Origin: CAVRXQ01 sp963838845
Lineage (GTDB): Bacteria; Actinomycetota; Acidimicrobiia; Acidimicrobiales; Bog-793
Length of the DNA stretch: 64,000 bases
Direction of reading: 5' to 3'
NCBI GenBank assembly: GCA_963838845.1
Contig: CAWISR010000003.1
Coordinates: forward strand, 248,001-312,000
A model generated the notes under the pieces. That model ran no database searches and had not been told where the DNA came from. It worked only from the letters and a program-made list of their open reading frames with translations. Both the position numbers and the translations under genes were made by a program. This document shows, one piece after another, positions 33,790 to 42,557 of this stretch. Numbering within the stretch: position 1 is the stretch's first letter; the number at the start of each line of letters is the position of its first letter.

Positions 33790-34669
33790 TGTGCGGCACT
33801 TCGCCGACCGCCGGTGGATGGGGGCGGTGTCCGTCGTCGTCATCAGCGGGGCTTCGGTCGCCGATCCACAACGTGATAAGCACGATGATGCCGACGCCAA
33901 CGAACAGCCCGATGAAGCCCTCGGCCACCGGGCCGACGCCGCCGAGTCCGAATCCACCGGGATTCGCCGGGTGTTCGATGTCCTTTGTCACGTAGGCGAC
34001 GATGTCGTTCACTTGGCTTGGTGTGAACTCGGCGATGAGCCGCGGCATGTTCCCCGGGCCGGTGAGGATCGCCTCTTCCACCTGGGTCTTCGTGAGTCCG
34101 TGCAGCGGTGGTGCCGTGAGGCCGTTCGAGAGTGCGTCACCCGCGCCGGTGATGGTGTGGCAGGGCGCGCAGTTCAGCGCAAAGAGACTGAACCCCTTAC
34201 TCACGCTCGCGCCCTTGAGGTTCACATTGGGAATCGATGGCCCACCTGGGGACAGCGACGCGACGTAGTACGCGATGTCCGCCGATTGCTTGACGCTGAA
34301 AAGCGCCGGCTTGCGCAGCGGTTGGGACGTCGGATTCGCGAGCGGCATCCATCCGCTCGAGACCCAAAGATCGACCGTCGCCGAGCCGACGCCCTCGAGG
34401 TTGGGCGCCAGGGCGCTGCCTTGCGCGAACGTGCCGTGGCACGTCGAACAGTTCGCGTCGAACAGCGTTCTCCCTTCTTGCAATTCCGCGTTCGAGACCT
34501 TCGTTGCCGCCTCCATGAGGGCGATCTGCGACGCGCGACTCGGTGCACGCAGATGCGGCGGCGCGAAAACCGTGAAGCCGATCACGAACGCGACGCCGAC
34601 GATCCCCGCCGGCAGCGCCGCCGCCCGCAGGACCGGCGCTCGACGCCTAAGAAAGGAGGAAAAGCGCAC
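33782..34669 (-). CDS. qcrC: cytochrome bc1 complex dihaem cytochrome c subunit QcrC
   Basis: About 295 residues. The two haem-attachment motifs CSTCH (residues 74-78) and CAPCH (167-171) mark the fused dihaem cytochrome that replaces soluble cytochrome c in actinobacteria and hands electrons directly to the aa3 oxidase. It has an N-terminal anchor (about 15-38) and a C-terminal membrane helix (near 255-275). The start is uncertain: GTG 34669 lies inside the 3' end of ctaE, and TTG 34699 is also possible. It belongs to the ctaE-qcrC-qcrA-qcrB operon. Confidence 0.9.
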   Translation of the reverse strand: MRFSSFLRRRAPVLRAAALPAGIVGVAFVIGFTVFAPPHLRAPSRASQIALMEAATKVSNAELQEGRTLFDANCSTCHGTFAQGSALAPNLEGVGSATVDLWVSSGWMPLANPTSQPLRKPALFSVKQSADIAYYVASLSPGGPSIPNVNLKGASVSKGFSLFALNCAPCHTITGAGDALSNGLTAPPLHGLTKTQVEEAILTGPGNMPRLIAEFTPSQVNDIVAYVTKDIEHPANPGGFGLGGVGPVAEGFIGLFVGVGIIVLITLWIGDRSPADDDDGHRPHPPAVGEVPHNA

Positions 34670-35243
34670 TGAACAAACCGATCCAGACGATGTCGACAAA
34701 GTGCCAGTAGTAGCTCACCGCTTGATAGACGGGAGTCTCCCCCATGTCGCCGCGCGGACCCGACATGCGGATCAGCAACGCGATCATCGCGACGAGTCCG
34801 AGGGCGACGTGCAACCCGTGCAAGCCCGACATGATGTAGAAGAGCGAGCCGTAAGCGTTCGTCCGCGGACGGAACGGCAGGGTCTTCCACTCGTAGAACT
34901 GATTGGCGAGGAAGGCAGAGCCGAGGAGGAAGCTCGTAACGATCCATGCGCGCGCCTTGTTCCGCTCTCCGCGCTCTTGCGCCCAGACCCCGAGCTGCAT
35001 GGTCGGGCTCGAAGCGAGCAGCACGAAGGTGAAGACCGCGGCCTGGATCGTGTCGAGCTTCGTGCCCGGTGGGGGCCAGACGGCGGCGTGTGCCCGGATC
35101 GTGAAGAAGGCCGCGAAAAGGCCCGAGAAGAACATGAACTCGGAACCGAGCCAGATCATGACCCCGACGGCGAGCAGTTGCGGCCGGCGTGGACGGACCG
35201 GAGCTGCCGACGGCGGGGTGTCGATCGCCGTCACCTCCGTCAC
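34647..35243 (-). CDS. ctaE: cytochrome c oxidase subunit III (CtaE)
   Basis: A 198-residue oxidase subunit III with five membrane helices, as usual in actinobacteria. VMIWLGSEFMFFSGLFAAFF carries the conserved acidic residue that lies near the proton pathway, and YIMSGLHGLHVALGLV and YYWHFVDIVWIGLF are diagnostic. First gene of the ctaE-qcrCAB operon; about 100 bases separate it from the divergent hemE, so the two share a promoter region. Confidence 0.92.
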   Translation of the reverse strand: MTEVTAIDTPPSAAPVRPRRPQLLAVGVMIWLGSEFMFFSGLFAAFFTIRAHAAVWPPPGTKLDTIQAAVFTFVLLASSPTMQLGVWAQERGERNKARAWIVTSFLLGSAFLANQFYEWKTLPFRPRTNAYGSLFYIMSGLHGLHVALGLVAMIALLIRMSGPRGDMGETPVYQAVSYYWHFVDIVWIGLFSALFLLS

Positions 35244-35342
35244 GGCTCTTTCTTAGTCGAGAGCCCCCCGTTCGCACCAAACGCCCAACGCGCGAACCGG
35301 CGCGGAATTCGCCCCTCGGAATGCGGATATAGGGTCGGTTCG

Positions 35343-36371
35343 ATGTCCGATCGACCTTCCGAATTCCTCGCCGCGGCCCGACGCGAGGGGGTCGAGCGAA
35401 CGCCGGTGTGGTTCATGCGACAGGCGGGTCGATCGCTCCCTGAATACCGCGCCCTTCGAGGTTCGGGGAGCATCTTGGAGGCGGTGCGCGACGTCCCGCT
35501 CGCGATCGAGGCCACGGCGCAGCCGGTCCGCCGCTACGGCGTGGACGCGGCGATCGTCTTTTCCGACATCATGGTGCCGCTTCAAGCCGCTGGAATCGAC
35601 CTCGAAATCATCGCCGGGAAGGGCCCGGTCATCAAAAGCCCGGTGCGCGATCGTTCCGACGTCGACCGGATCGGCGATTTCGACCCTGATGCCGCGGCCT
35701 TCGTCGCCGAAGTGGTACGAGGTGCGATAAGAGAGCTCGACGTTCCCGTGATCGGCTTCGCCGGTGCGCCGTTCACGCTCGCGAGCTACCTCGTCGAAGG
35801 GGGGCCCTCCCGCGACCATGCGCACACGAGGGCGCTCATGCACGGCGACCCGCCGACCTGGTTCGCGCTCGCTGACCGGCTCGCCGAGATCTCGCTCGCT
35901 TCGCTCGTCCAGCAGATCGAAGCGGGAGCAGGGGCGATCCAGCTCTTCGACAGCTGGGCCGGCAGTCTTTCGCGCCCCGATTATGAGCAATTCGCGCTCC
36001 CATCGACCCGTCGCATCCTCGACGCACTCGCAAGGTTCGGCGTCCCCCGCATCCTGTTCGGGGTGGGCACCGGCGAGTTCCTCGACCTGATGGCGAGCTC
36101 CGGTGCCGACGTTGTCGGCGTCGACTGGCGCGTCCCCCTCGACGAAGCCGCACGGCGCGTTGGCAAGGATGTCGCGTTGCAGGGAAACCTCGATCCGGCG
36201 ATCTGCCTCGCTGGATTCGAAGCCTCGGCCGAGGCCGCCAGCCGCGTGCTTCAGCAGGGACGAACCGCCGCGGGACACATCTTCAATCTCGGCCACGGGG
36301 TCCTGCCCGAGACCGATCCCGGGGTCTTGCGCTCACTCGTCGACCTTGTTCACGAGGAGGGACGGACATGA
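35343..36371 (+). CDS. hemE: uroporphyrinogen decarboxylase HemE
   Basis: A 342-residue HemE, which converts uroporphyrinogen III to coproporphyrinogen III in the cytosol. The N-terminal signature PVWFMRQAGRSLPEYRALR includes the substrate-carboxylate-binding Arg. FSDIMVPLQAAGIDLE carries the essential Asp, and HIFNLGHGVLPETDP near the end has the conserved His. It opens a tightly overlapped operon hemE-hemH-cgoX-lnt (ATGA and GTGA junctions) and is divergent from the cytochrome operon it supplies with haem. Confidence 0.93.
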   Translation: MSDRPSEFLAAARREGVERTPVWFMRQAGRSLPEYRALRGSGSILEAVRDVPLAIEATAQPVRRYGVDAAIVFSDIMVPLQAAGIDLEIIAGKGPVIKSPVRDRSDVDRIGDFDPDAAAFVAEVVRGAIRELDVPVIGFAGAPFTLASYLVEGGPSRDHAHTRALMHGDPPTWFALADRLAEISLASLVQQIEAGAGAIQLFDSWAGSLSRPDYEQFALPSTRRILDALARFGVPRILFGVGTGEFLDLMASSGADVVGVDWRVPLDEAARRVGKDVALQGNLDPAICLAGFEASAEAASRVLQQGRTAAGHIFNLGHGVLPETDPGVLRSLVDLVHEEGRT

Positions 36372-37288
36372 CTACCGGCGTCGTCGTGATGGCATATGGC
36401 ACTCCGGCAGCACCCGGGGACGTCGGGGCCTTCTACACCGACATCCGACGTGGACATCCACCAAGCGCCGAGCAGCTCGCGGACCTGCAGAGGCGGTACG
36501 CGGCGATCGGCGGCGTCTCTCCGCTCGCCGAACGCAGCGCGGCACAAGTTGACGCGCTGCGCCGCGCCCTCGCTTCGCGCTCGCCGGGCCACTTCATCGT
36601 CGCCTACGGCGCGAAGCACTCGCCGCCGAAGATCGAAGATGCGGTCGACTCGCTCACCGACCAGGGCGCCGGCGCGATCGTCGGCATCGTTCTCGCACCC
36701 CATTTCTCGGCGATGAGCGTCGGGGAGTACCTCGAGCGGGCTCGCGAACGAGCGGACACCCGGCGACTGCGAAGCAACTTCATCGAGCGCTGGGGGACGA
36801 ATCCCGTGCTCATCGACGTCCTCGCCGAGCGCACGCTCGACGCGATCACCGGTCTTGGCCGCAAGCCGGATGAGGTCGAGGTCGTGATCACGGCGCACAG
36901 CCTCCCGGTCCGCATCCTGGAAACTGGCGACTCCTACCCCGGCGAACTCGCGGAGACGGCGGCGCTCGTCGCGGATAACGCCGCGCTTCCTCGCTGGCGG
37001 ACGGGCTGGCAGAGCGCGGGCCGGACACAAGAAGAGTGGCTCGGACCGGACATCTTGGACGAGCTCGACCGCCTCGCCGCCGAAGGGGCAACTGCCGTCG
37101 TTGTGTGTCCCGCCGGTTTCACCTCTGATCATCTCGAGGTCTGTTATGACCTCGACATCGAGGCGAAGGCACGCGCCGAGGAGCTCGGTCTCGCGTTCGC
37201 ACGGACCGCGTCCCTGAACGACGATCCCCGCATCGCAACGGCGCTCGCGGAACTCGTCGTCGCGGCCGATCCGAGCCCCTCGTCGTGA
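36368..37288 (+). CDS. hemH: ferrochelatase (coproporphyrin ferrochelatase type)
   Basis: A 306-residue monofunctional ferrochelatase. VVVMAYGTPAAPGDV opens it, VAYGAKHSPPKIEDAV is the porphyrin-binding region, and His177 in ITAHSLP is the iron-handling histidine. In actinobacteria the enzyme inserts iron into coproporphyrin III (CpfC) before the ChdC decarboxylase acts. It is short and has only two Cys (VVVCPAG, LEVCYD), so it cannot carry the four-Cys [2Fe-2S] cluster of mycobacterial homologues. It starts in the hemE stop codon. Confidence 0.9.
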   Translation: MTTGVVVMAYGTPAAPGDVGAFYTDIRRGHPPSAEQLADLQRRYAAIGGVSPLAERSAAQVDALRRALASRSPGHFIVAYGAKHSPPKIEDAVDSLTDQGAGAIVGIVLAPHFSAMSVGEYLERARERADTRRLRSNFIERWGTNPVLIDVLAERTLDAITGLGRKPDEVEVVITAHSLPVRILETGDSYPGELAETAALVADNAALPRWRTGWQSAGRTQEEWLGPDILDELDRLAAEGATAVVVCPAGFTSDHLEVCYDLDIEAKARAEELGLAFARTASLNDDPRIATALAELVVAADPSPSS

Positions 37289-38694
37289 CACGCGATGACG
37301 CGCCGCTGCGACGCACGGTCGTCGTCATCGGAGGTGGCGTCTCGGGCCTCACCGCCGCGTACGCACTCGCCGAAGCCTTCGACGTCGTTCTGCTCGAAGC
37401 GAGTACTGCGACCGGCGGGCTGATCCGCACAACGGAATTCGGCGGGCGATCGCTCGACGCTGGTGCGGACGTCTTCATCACGCGCACCCCCGACGCCGAG
37501 AAGCTCGCCTTGGCGCTCGGTCTCGGCGGTGAGCTCGTTGCACCGGCGACGTCCGCGGCATCCGTTCTCGCGCGCGGAGCCGTGCGGCCGCTCCCGACCG
37601 GGTTGGTTCTCGGTGTTCCCACCGATCTGCGTGCGCTCTGGGCATCGCGGGTCGTCTCGCCGTTCTCCGTGCTGCTGGCGATGGGTGATCTCCTCCGGGT
37701 CGGTGCAACGCACCTGGACATCGACGCGGATCCGACGATCGCCGATGTCATCGAGCCGCGTCTCGGACGCGAAATCTTCGCCAACCTCATCGACCCCCTC
37801 CTCGGTGGAATCAACGCCGGCGACGCGCGCAGATTGTCATTTGCCGCCGCCGCACCGACGCTCGCGGAAGCGACAGCGGGAAAGGCGAGCCTCATCCGCG
37901 CCCTCCGTCCTCTCGCGCGACACGAACCTTCGAGCGGCGCGTCGTCGATGTTTCTCGGGTTTGCGAAAGGTATGGCGACGTTGACCGAACGACTCGCTGG
38001 CGAGTGTCAACGTCGCGGCGTGACAATCCGCTCATCGACGAGCGCGCGCAACGTGGATGTGATCGAAGAGGGCTCCATTCGAGTCGAGACTTCGGGTGGC
38101 GCCGTCAAGGCCGACGGCGCTCTCGTCGCGCTTCCTGCGTGGGCGGCCGCGCCGTTGGTCCGCCGGATGTCTCCGGCTCTCGCCAGCGAGCTCGAAGCGA
38201 TTCCTTACGCGTCGGTCGCCACGATCTCGATGGCGTACCCGCTTGACGACGCGGCCGTCCCGTCTCGAATGACCGGATCCGGCGTCCTCATCCCCCGTGG
38301 CGAGACTCTGTGCACCGCGTTGACATTCGTCTCGAGGAAATGGCCACAGCGGACGAACGGCACGGAATTCGTCATCCGTGCGTCTGTCGGTCGATTCGGA
38401 GATGATCGGGTGCTCGAACTCGACGACCACGAACTCGCACGGCGCGTGCACTCGGAAATCGCAGTGTTGTTTGGAGCGACATCGGCGCCGATCGCTACAC
38501 ACGTCGAACGATTCGCCGAAGCATTCCCTCAATACGTGAGCGGACACCTTGCGAGACGCGATCGCATCGCGCAAATCACCGAAGGACTCGGGCCCGTCAC
38601 GATCACCGGCTCATGGTCCGGCGGAATCGGTATTCCCTCGTGCATTGCGGCCGCCCGAATCGCCGCGCGGGAACTCTCCGATCGTTTGCAGTGA
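37285..38694 (+). CDS. cgoX: protoporphyrinogen/coproporphyrinogen III oxidase (HemY/CgoX)
   Basis: A 469-residue FAD enzyme of the HemG/HemY type. The dinucleotide-binding loop VVIGGGVSGLTAAYAL is near residues 12-27, ATGGLIRTTEFGGRSLDAGADVF follows, and the C-terminal FAD contact is in SWSGGIGIPSCIAAARIAA. Between hemE and hemH in an actinobacterium, it most likely oxidises coproporphyrinogen III to coproporphyrin III (CgoX) in the coproporphyrin-dependent haem route. GTG start inside the hemH stop (GTGA). Confidence 0.88.
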   Translation: MTRDDAPLRRTVVVIGGGVSGLTAAYALAEAFDVVLLEASTATGGLIRTTEFGGRSLDAGADVFITRTPDAEKLALALGLGGELVAPATSAASVLARGAVRPLPTGLVLGVPTDLRALWASRVVSPFSVLLAMGDLLRVGATHLDIDADPTIADVIEPRLGREIFANLIDPLLGGINAGDARRLSFAAAAPTLAEATAGKASLIRALRPLARHEPSSGASSMFLGFAKGMATLTERLAGECQRRGVTIRSSTSARNVDVIEEGSIRVETSGGAVKADGALVALPAWAAAPLVRRMSPALASELEAIPYASVATISMAYPLDDAAVPSRMTGSGVLIPRGETLCTALTFVSRKWPQRTNGTEFVIRASVGRFGDDRVLELDDHELARRVHSEIAVLFGATSAPIATHVERFAEAFPQYVSGHLARRDRIAQITEGLGPVTITGSWSGGIGIPSCIAAARIAARELSDRLQ

Positions 38695-40250
38695 CCAGAC
38701 GATCCCCCGGCGCCGGCACACGCGCCGCGGCGATCGGCGCGGCGGCGACTCTTTCCGGCGTAGCGGTCGCCTTCTCACTGCCCCCGCAACACCTGTGGTT
38801 CCTGGCGCCAATCGGACTTGGTGGATTGGCCGCAATCGTCACCGGGCAGCGGGCGCGACAGCGGTTCTGTGCGGGGCTGCTCGCCGGCGTCGGGCAGTTC
38901 TCGATCGCGTCCATCTGGGCGTTCCAGTTCACCGGCTGGGGATACCTGATCCTCGTTCTGTTCGAATCGCTCCTCGTCGGGATCGCCTGCGTACTCGTCG
39001 GGCCGAACCGGGGCCGCCTGATCGGCTTCGCCGCATCGATGACTCTGCTCGAAGCCGTGCGGGACTCGTTCCCTTTCGGGGGCGTCCCGCTCGGCGGTCT
39101 GCTGCTCTCCCAGGCCGACGGACCGCTCCTCGGACTCGCACGCATCGGTGGTCCGTACCTCGTCGTCGCCGCGGTAGCACTGGCGGGATCGAGTCTCGCC
39201 CTCCTCGGGCTCGTCATCGTCGATGCTGCGGCGCGCGCTCGCTTCCGACTAAAGACCGCGCTCATCGGCGCCGGCGCGTTGGTGCTCATCGTGATCGCAG
39301 CCTCGATCGCGAACCTCGCGCCCAACGGCGGCACGGCCGTCCACCGCGATCTCGTCGCCGCGGTGCAAGGCGGGGGGCGGCGGGGCGTCACGTCGACAGA
39401 GGTGTCGCCGACGACCGCCTTTCCGGCGACGTTATCGGTGCTCAACCGAATTCACGATGCGCCACGCCTCATCGTGACGCCCGAGGATGCGCTCGCGTTG
39501 CTGACTCGGCCCGGGCGTTCACCACGTGCCGAGAGATTCGCCACGATCGCCAGGCGACTGCACGCGACCCTGCTCGCCGGCGTGACGTGGCCGGTCGGGC
39601 GCACGCGATTTCGCAACGAACTCGTCGCATTCGGACCGAGCGGCTCGCTCATCGCGTCGATAGAGAAGGTTCACCCCGTACCGTTCGGCGAGTACGTACC
39701 TTTCCGCTCTTTCATCTCAAAGGTCGTGAGCCTGTCCGCGGTACCTCGAGACGTCATCGTGGGCGGCTCCGGCAGCACCGCGACGACGCCGGCTGGACGA
39801 CTCGTGCTCCTCAACTCATTCGAGGCGTTCTTTCCGAAAATCGGAAGGCGCGGGGTCGAGGACGGCGGGCAGCTGCTCGTCGTCGAGACGAACACGGCGT
39901 CCTATGGGACGTCACAGGTTCCAGCGATGGAACTCGCCGCGTCGCGCATCCAGGCGGTCGCCGAGGGCCGAACGCTCGTCCAGTCAGCGACCACCGGCTA
40001 TTCCGCCGTCGTCGCCGCCAATGGCACCGTCACGCACGAGAGTGCGCTCGGCAGGCCGGATCTCATCACCGCCTCGGTGGCGCTGCGCGACGGGCGGACC
40101 TGGTACGACGACACCGGGGACCTTCCCTTTGTCATCGGCGCGCTGATCCTGCTCGTTTTTTCCTGGTCGATCGATTCGCGCGCCTCGGGCTTCGCGGTCG
40201 CGCTCGTCAGGCGTGTTCGACCTCGCCGAGGACCGTCGGCTGCTCGCTAG
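38691..40250 (+). CDS. lnt: apolipoprotein N-acyltransferase homologue (Lnt) with Ser in place of catalytic Cys
   Basis: A 519-residue protein with six to seven N-terminal membrane helices and a nitrilase-like domain. Lnt transfers an acyl chain to the N-terminal Cys of lipoproteins. The catalytic Glu265 (TPEDAL) and Lys326 (EKVHPVPFGEYVPF) are present, but the nucleophile position is Ser376 (LLNSFEAFFP; codon TCA at 39816-39818), where active enzymes have Cys. Similar Cys-to-Ser homologues are reported in mycobacteria. It may be inactive or have another role. It starts within the cgoX stop; the 3' end overlaps the convergent GtrA gene by 44 bases. Confidence 0.85.
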   Translation: MTRRSPGAGTRAAAIGAAATLSGVAVAFSLPPQHLWFLAPIGLGGLAAIVTGQRARQRFCAGLLAGVGQFSIASIWAFQFTGWGYLILVLFESLLVGIACVLVGPNRGRLIGFAASMTLLEAVRDSFPFGGVPLGGLLLSQADGPLLGLARIGGPYLVVAAVALAGSSLALLGLVIVDAAARARFRLKTALIGAGALVLIVIAASIANLAPNGGTAVHRDLVAAVQGGGRRGVTSTEVSPTTAFPATLSVLNRIHDAPRLIVTPEDALALLTRPGRSPRAERFATIARRLHATLLAGVTWPVGRTRFRNELVAFGPSGSLIASIEKVHPVPFGEYVPFRSFISKVVSLSAVPRDVIVGGSGSTATTPAGRLVLLNSFEAFFPKIGRRGVEDGGQLLVVETNTASYGTSQVPAMELAASRIQAVAEGRTLVQSATTGYSAVVAANGTVTHESALGRPDLITASVALRDGRTWYDDTGDLPFVIGALILLVFSWSIDSRASGFAVALVRRVRPRRGPSAAR

Positions 40251-40842
40251 CTGTGGCGGAAGTCGCTCCTTGTCGCGCAAGCACCGGAGTCGTCGTAGCG
40301 GCGAGCGGCGCATGCACGGGTTCGGTACCGGTGTTTTGCGGAGTGCTCGTCTCGATCTCTTCGGTCGGCTCGGTCTTCACCTTGAAAAGGAATCGGTTGA
40401 AGAAGGAGAACTTCGCGAACCACAACACGCCGTAGGTGAAGAAGTTCGCGAACTCGACAGCGATCGTCTCTCCGTCTTTGCTCAGGTGATGGCTCTTTGC
40501 CTCGACGGCGGCGAAGTGGACTGCCGTTGTCGACAGCGCCACTCCGAGGATCGTTACCGCCCAGAAGGGAACGACCTCGCGGAAGACGTGCGAACGTCCG
40601 CTCTTCCCCCACGCCCAGGTGCGGTTCAGGTAGTACGCAGGGACCGACGCGATCGCCGTCGCCAACAGGTTCGAGTCCGTTGCTGTGCCGATGTGCAGCA
40701 CTCTGAAGAACAGGTACAGGCCGCCGAGCGAGACGCTCGTCGAGACCGCCGAGACCGAGGAGTACTTGAGGAACCGACGGAAGTGCGGCGAATGGATGTA
40801 TTCGCGCGCGAAAACAACGGGATGTTGCACCGCTTTGCGCAT
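40207..40842 (-). CDS. GtrA family membrane protein
   Basis: A 211-residue protein with four membrane helices in the first 150 residues. The GtrA-domain pattern is FLKYSSVSAVSTSVSLGGLY, IASVPAYYLNRTWAWG and FANFFTYGVLWFAKFSFFNRFLF. GtrA proteins are thought to flip polyprenyl-phosphate sugars across the membrane for glycan modification. The last 55 residues are Thr/Glu/Pro-rich, cytoplasmic and unusual in length. The 3' end overlaps lnt on the other strand. Confidence 0.85.
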   Translation of the reverse strand: MRKAVQHPVVFAREYIHSPHFRRFLKYSSVSAVSTSVSLGGLYLFFRVLHIGTATDSNLLATAIASVPAYYLNRTWAWGKSGRSHVFREVVPFWAVTILGVALSTTAVHFAAVEAKSHHLSKDGETIAVEFANFFTYGVLWFAKFSFFNRFLFKVKTEPTEEIETSTPQNTGTEPVHAPLAATTTPVLARQGATSATASEQPTVLGEVEHA

Positions 40843-41047
40843 GATCCGCTGAGTGTACCTTCTGGAAGTGGGCCACCAGCAGGCACCTTTCCGTGACCGT
40901 CATTAACCGCCACGACGGTCGGGCGGCCTCGCCGCGTGTCGAGGCGACGGCAGTCCTGCCCGTTCGCCCAGGGCCTTGTCCACGCTTCACTGAGGACTTC
41001 GGCAAAGGGAGTTGGCTTGGAGTCTCGGTGACGGATCGGTCGGTTCA

Positions 41048-41903
41048 GTGACGCGGGGGGCGGCGGTCACTCCGCTCGTCGACTTGCTCAACCTGGAACA
41101 AGTCGAGGTGAACATCTTCCGCGGTGTCAGCCTCGACGAGGAACGCCGGAGGGTCTTCGGCGGCCAGGTCGCCGCACAGGCACTCGTGGCCGCAGGCCGG
41201 ACCGTTGAACACCGGCGCGTGCACTCGCTGCACGCCTACTTTCTTCGGCCTGGTGACCCGCATCAACCGATCCTCTACGAAGTCGAGCGACTCCGCGATG
41301 GCCATTCGTTCTCTGCCCGAAGCGTGGCCGGGATCCAACACGGTGAGGCGATCCTCTCGATGGCCTGCTCGTTCCATGCCGAGGAAGAAGGCCTCACCCA
41401 CGGTGAATCGATCCCCGACGTCCCAGAACCCGAAACGCTCACCTCCGTTGCCGAACTCGTCGGAACCGACGACGAGGTGCCTCACTCCTTGCTCAACTCC
41501 TACGGGCTCGATCTCCGCTTCGTGAGCGAATACCCGTGGCGTCGTCGTGGCGAGGGATCCGAGCGCGAGCAGTCTCTGGTTCCGCGCCACAGGTGCGGTC
41601 CCAGATGACGGCCTTATCCACGCGGCGATCGTGACCTTCGCCGCCGATCTCACCCTGGTCGACACGATCCTGCAGCGTCACGGGATGATGCCCTACGACG
41701 ACCGATTCATGGGTGCGAGCCTCGATCACTGCGTGTGGTTCCACCGCCCCATCCGCGCTGATCATTGGCTCTTCTACGACCAGACGAGTCCGATCGCCTA
41801 CGGCGCACGCGGACTCGCCCGTGGACTCCTCTTCGCCCAGTCGGGTGAACTCGTTGCGAGCGTCGTCCAAGAAGGCCTCGTCCGATTGCGCCGCGATCGA
41901 TGA
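41048..41903 (+). pseudogene. tesB: acyl-CoA thioesterase II (TesB) interrupted by a frameshift
   Basis: The first part (41048 to about 41535) has TesB features: LLNLEQVEVNIFRG, RVFGGQVAAQALVAA, HSLHAYFLRPGDP and SARSVAGIQHGEAILSMACSF. The second part, in another frame up to 41903, supplies SLWFRATGAVPDDGLIH, DRFMGASLDHCVWFHRP and ARGLLFAQSGELVASVVQEG. The two halves join around 41535-41570, near a CGTCGTCGTGG repeat, and are out of frame by one base. An intact enzyme would be about 285 residues and hydrolyse acyl-CoAs. Mutation or assembly error are both possible. GTG 41048 is preferred over TTG 41012. Confidence 0.75.
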
Positions 41904-42016
41904 ACGAAGTCGCTGCTGGCATCGGGTTCGGCGCCTTCGCCGTGCTGTTCGTCGCGCTCGTCGTCTTCGTGATCAGATTCACCCGCTCGTTGAATCGGCG
42001 CGACCCGAAGAAGTAG
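41900..42016 (+). CDS. 38-residue single-pass membrane peptide
   Basis: MNEVAAGIGFGAFAVLFVAL continues hydrophobically for about eight more residues and ends RSLNRRDPKK: one membrane helix with a basic, probably cytoplasmic tail. Its ATG overlaps the tesB stop (ATGA), the signature of a co-translated gene. Too short for family recognition; it could be a small subunit or regulator of a membrane complex. Confidence 0.5.
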   Translation: MNEVAAGIGFGAFAVLFVALVVFVIRFTRSLNRRDPKK

Positions 42017-42143
42017 CCACAGACTCACCCGTTGATGAAGCGCTCGCCGTTCTGAGAAGATGCTGGAACGCGTTACGACGCTTACAGCGGACTGACCCGG
42101 CGCCAGAAAAGGGCGGGCAGCGGATACCTATCCGTGCAACGCG

Positions 42144-42557
42144 TTAGACCCTCCCGCCGCGGCGGCTCTCGCTGATCACGCCGGAAACCGCCGTCACGAG
42201 CACCGCTCCACCGAACACGCCGCTCCAGAGCCCGAAAACGAAGGCGAGCGCGATCATCGCGAAGCCGAACCCGAGCACGAACGGCCAGATGCTCGAGCTC
42301 GGGAACGAGCCGACGACGCCCGCCCCGTCGGACTGGATCGCATTCGGGTTGTCCTCGGCGCGCGGCGTCATCCGTTTCGACCACCAGAAGTAGTACGAGC
42401 CGGGGACGAGCCCGAGCAGCCCAACGGCGACGAGCATCACGGTTCCACCACCCGTCGTCTCCCGGTAGACGTCGGCGAGCCCGACCCCCCAGAACACAAG
42501 AGCGACGATGATCCCGAAGATCGCGATCAGCAAGAGAAAGCGAGCCTCGTCCCTCAC
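42144..42557 (-). CDS. ctaF: cytochrome c oxidase subunit IV (CtaF, actinobacterial type)
   Basis: A 137-residue protein with four membrane helices. ARFLLLIAIFGIIVALVFW opens it and VMLVAVGLLGLVPGSYYFWW is the diagnostic second helix. CtaF is the actinobacteria-specific fourth subunit of the aa3 oxidase in the bc1-aa3 supercomplex. It starts in the ctaD stop (ATGA at 42554-42557), completing the ctaC-ctaD-ctaF operon. Confidence 0.88.
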   Translation of the reverse strand: MRDEARFLLLIAIFGIIVALVFWGVGLADVYRETTGGGTVMLVAVGLLGLVPGSYYFWWSKRMTPRAEDNPNAIQSDGAGVVGSFPSSSIWPFVLGFGFAMIALAFVFGLWSGVFGGAVLVTAVSGVISESRRGGRV

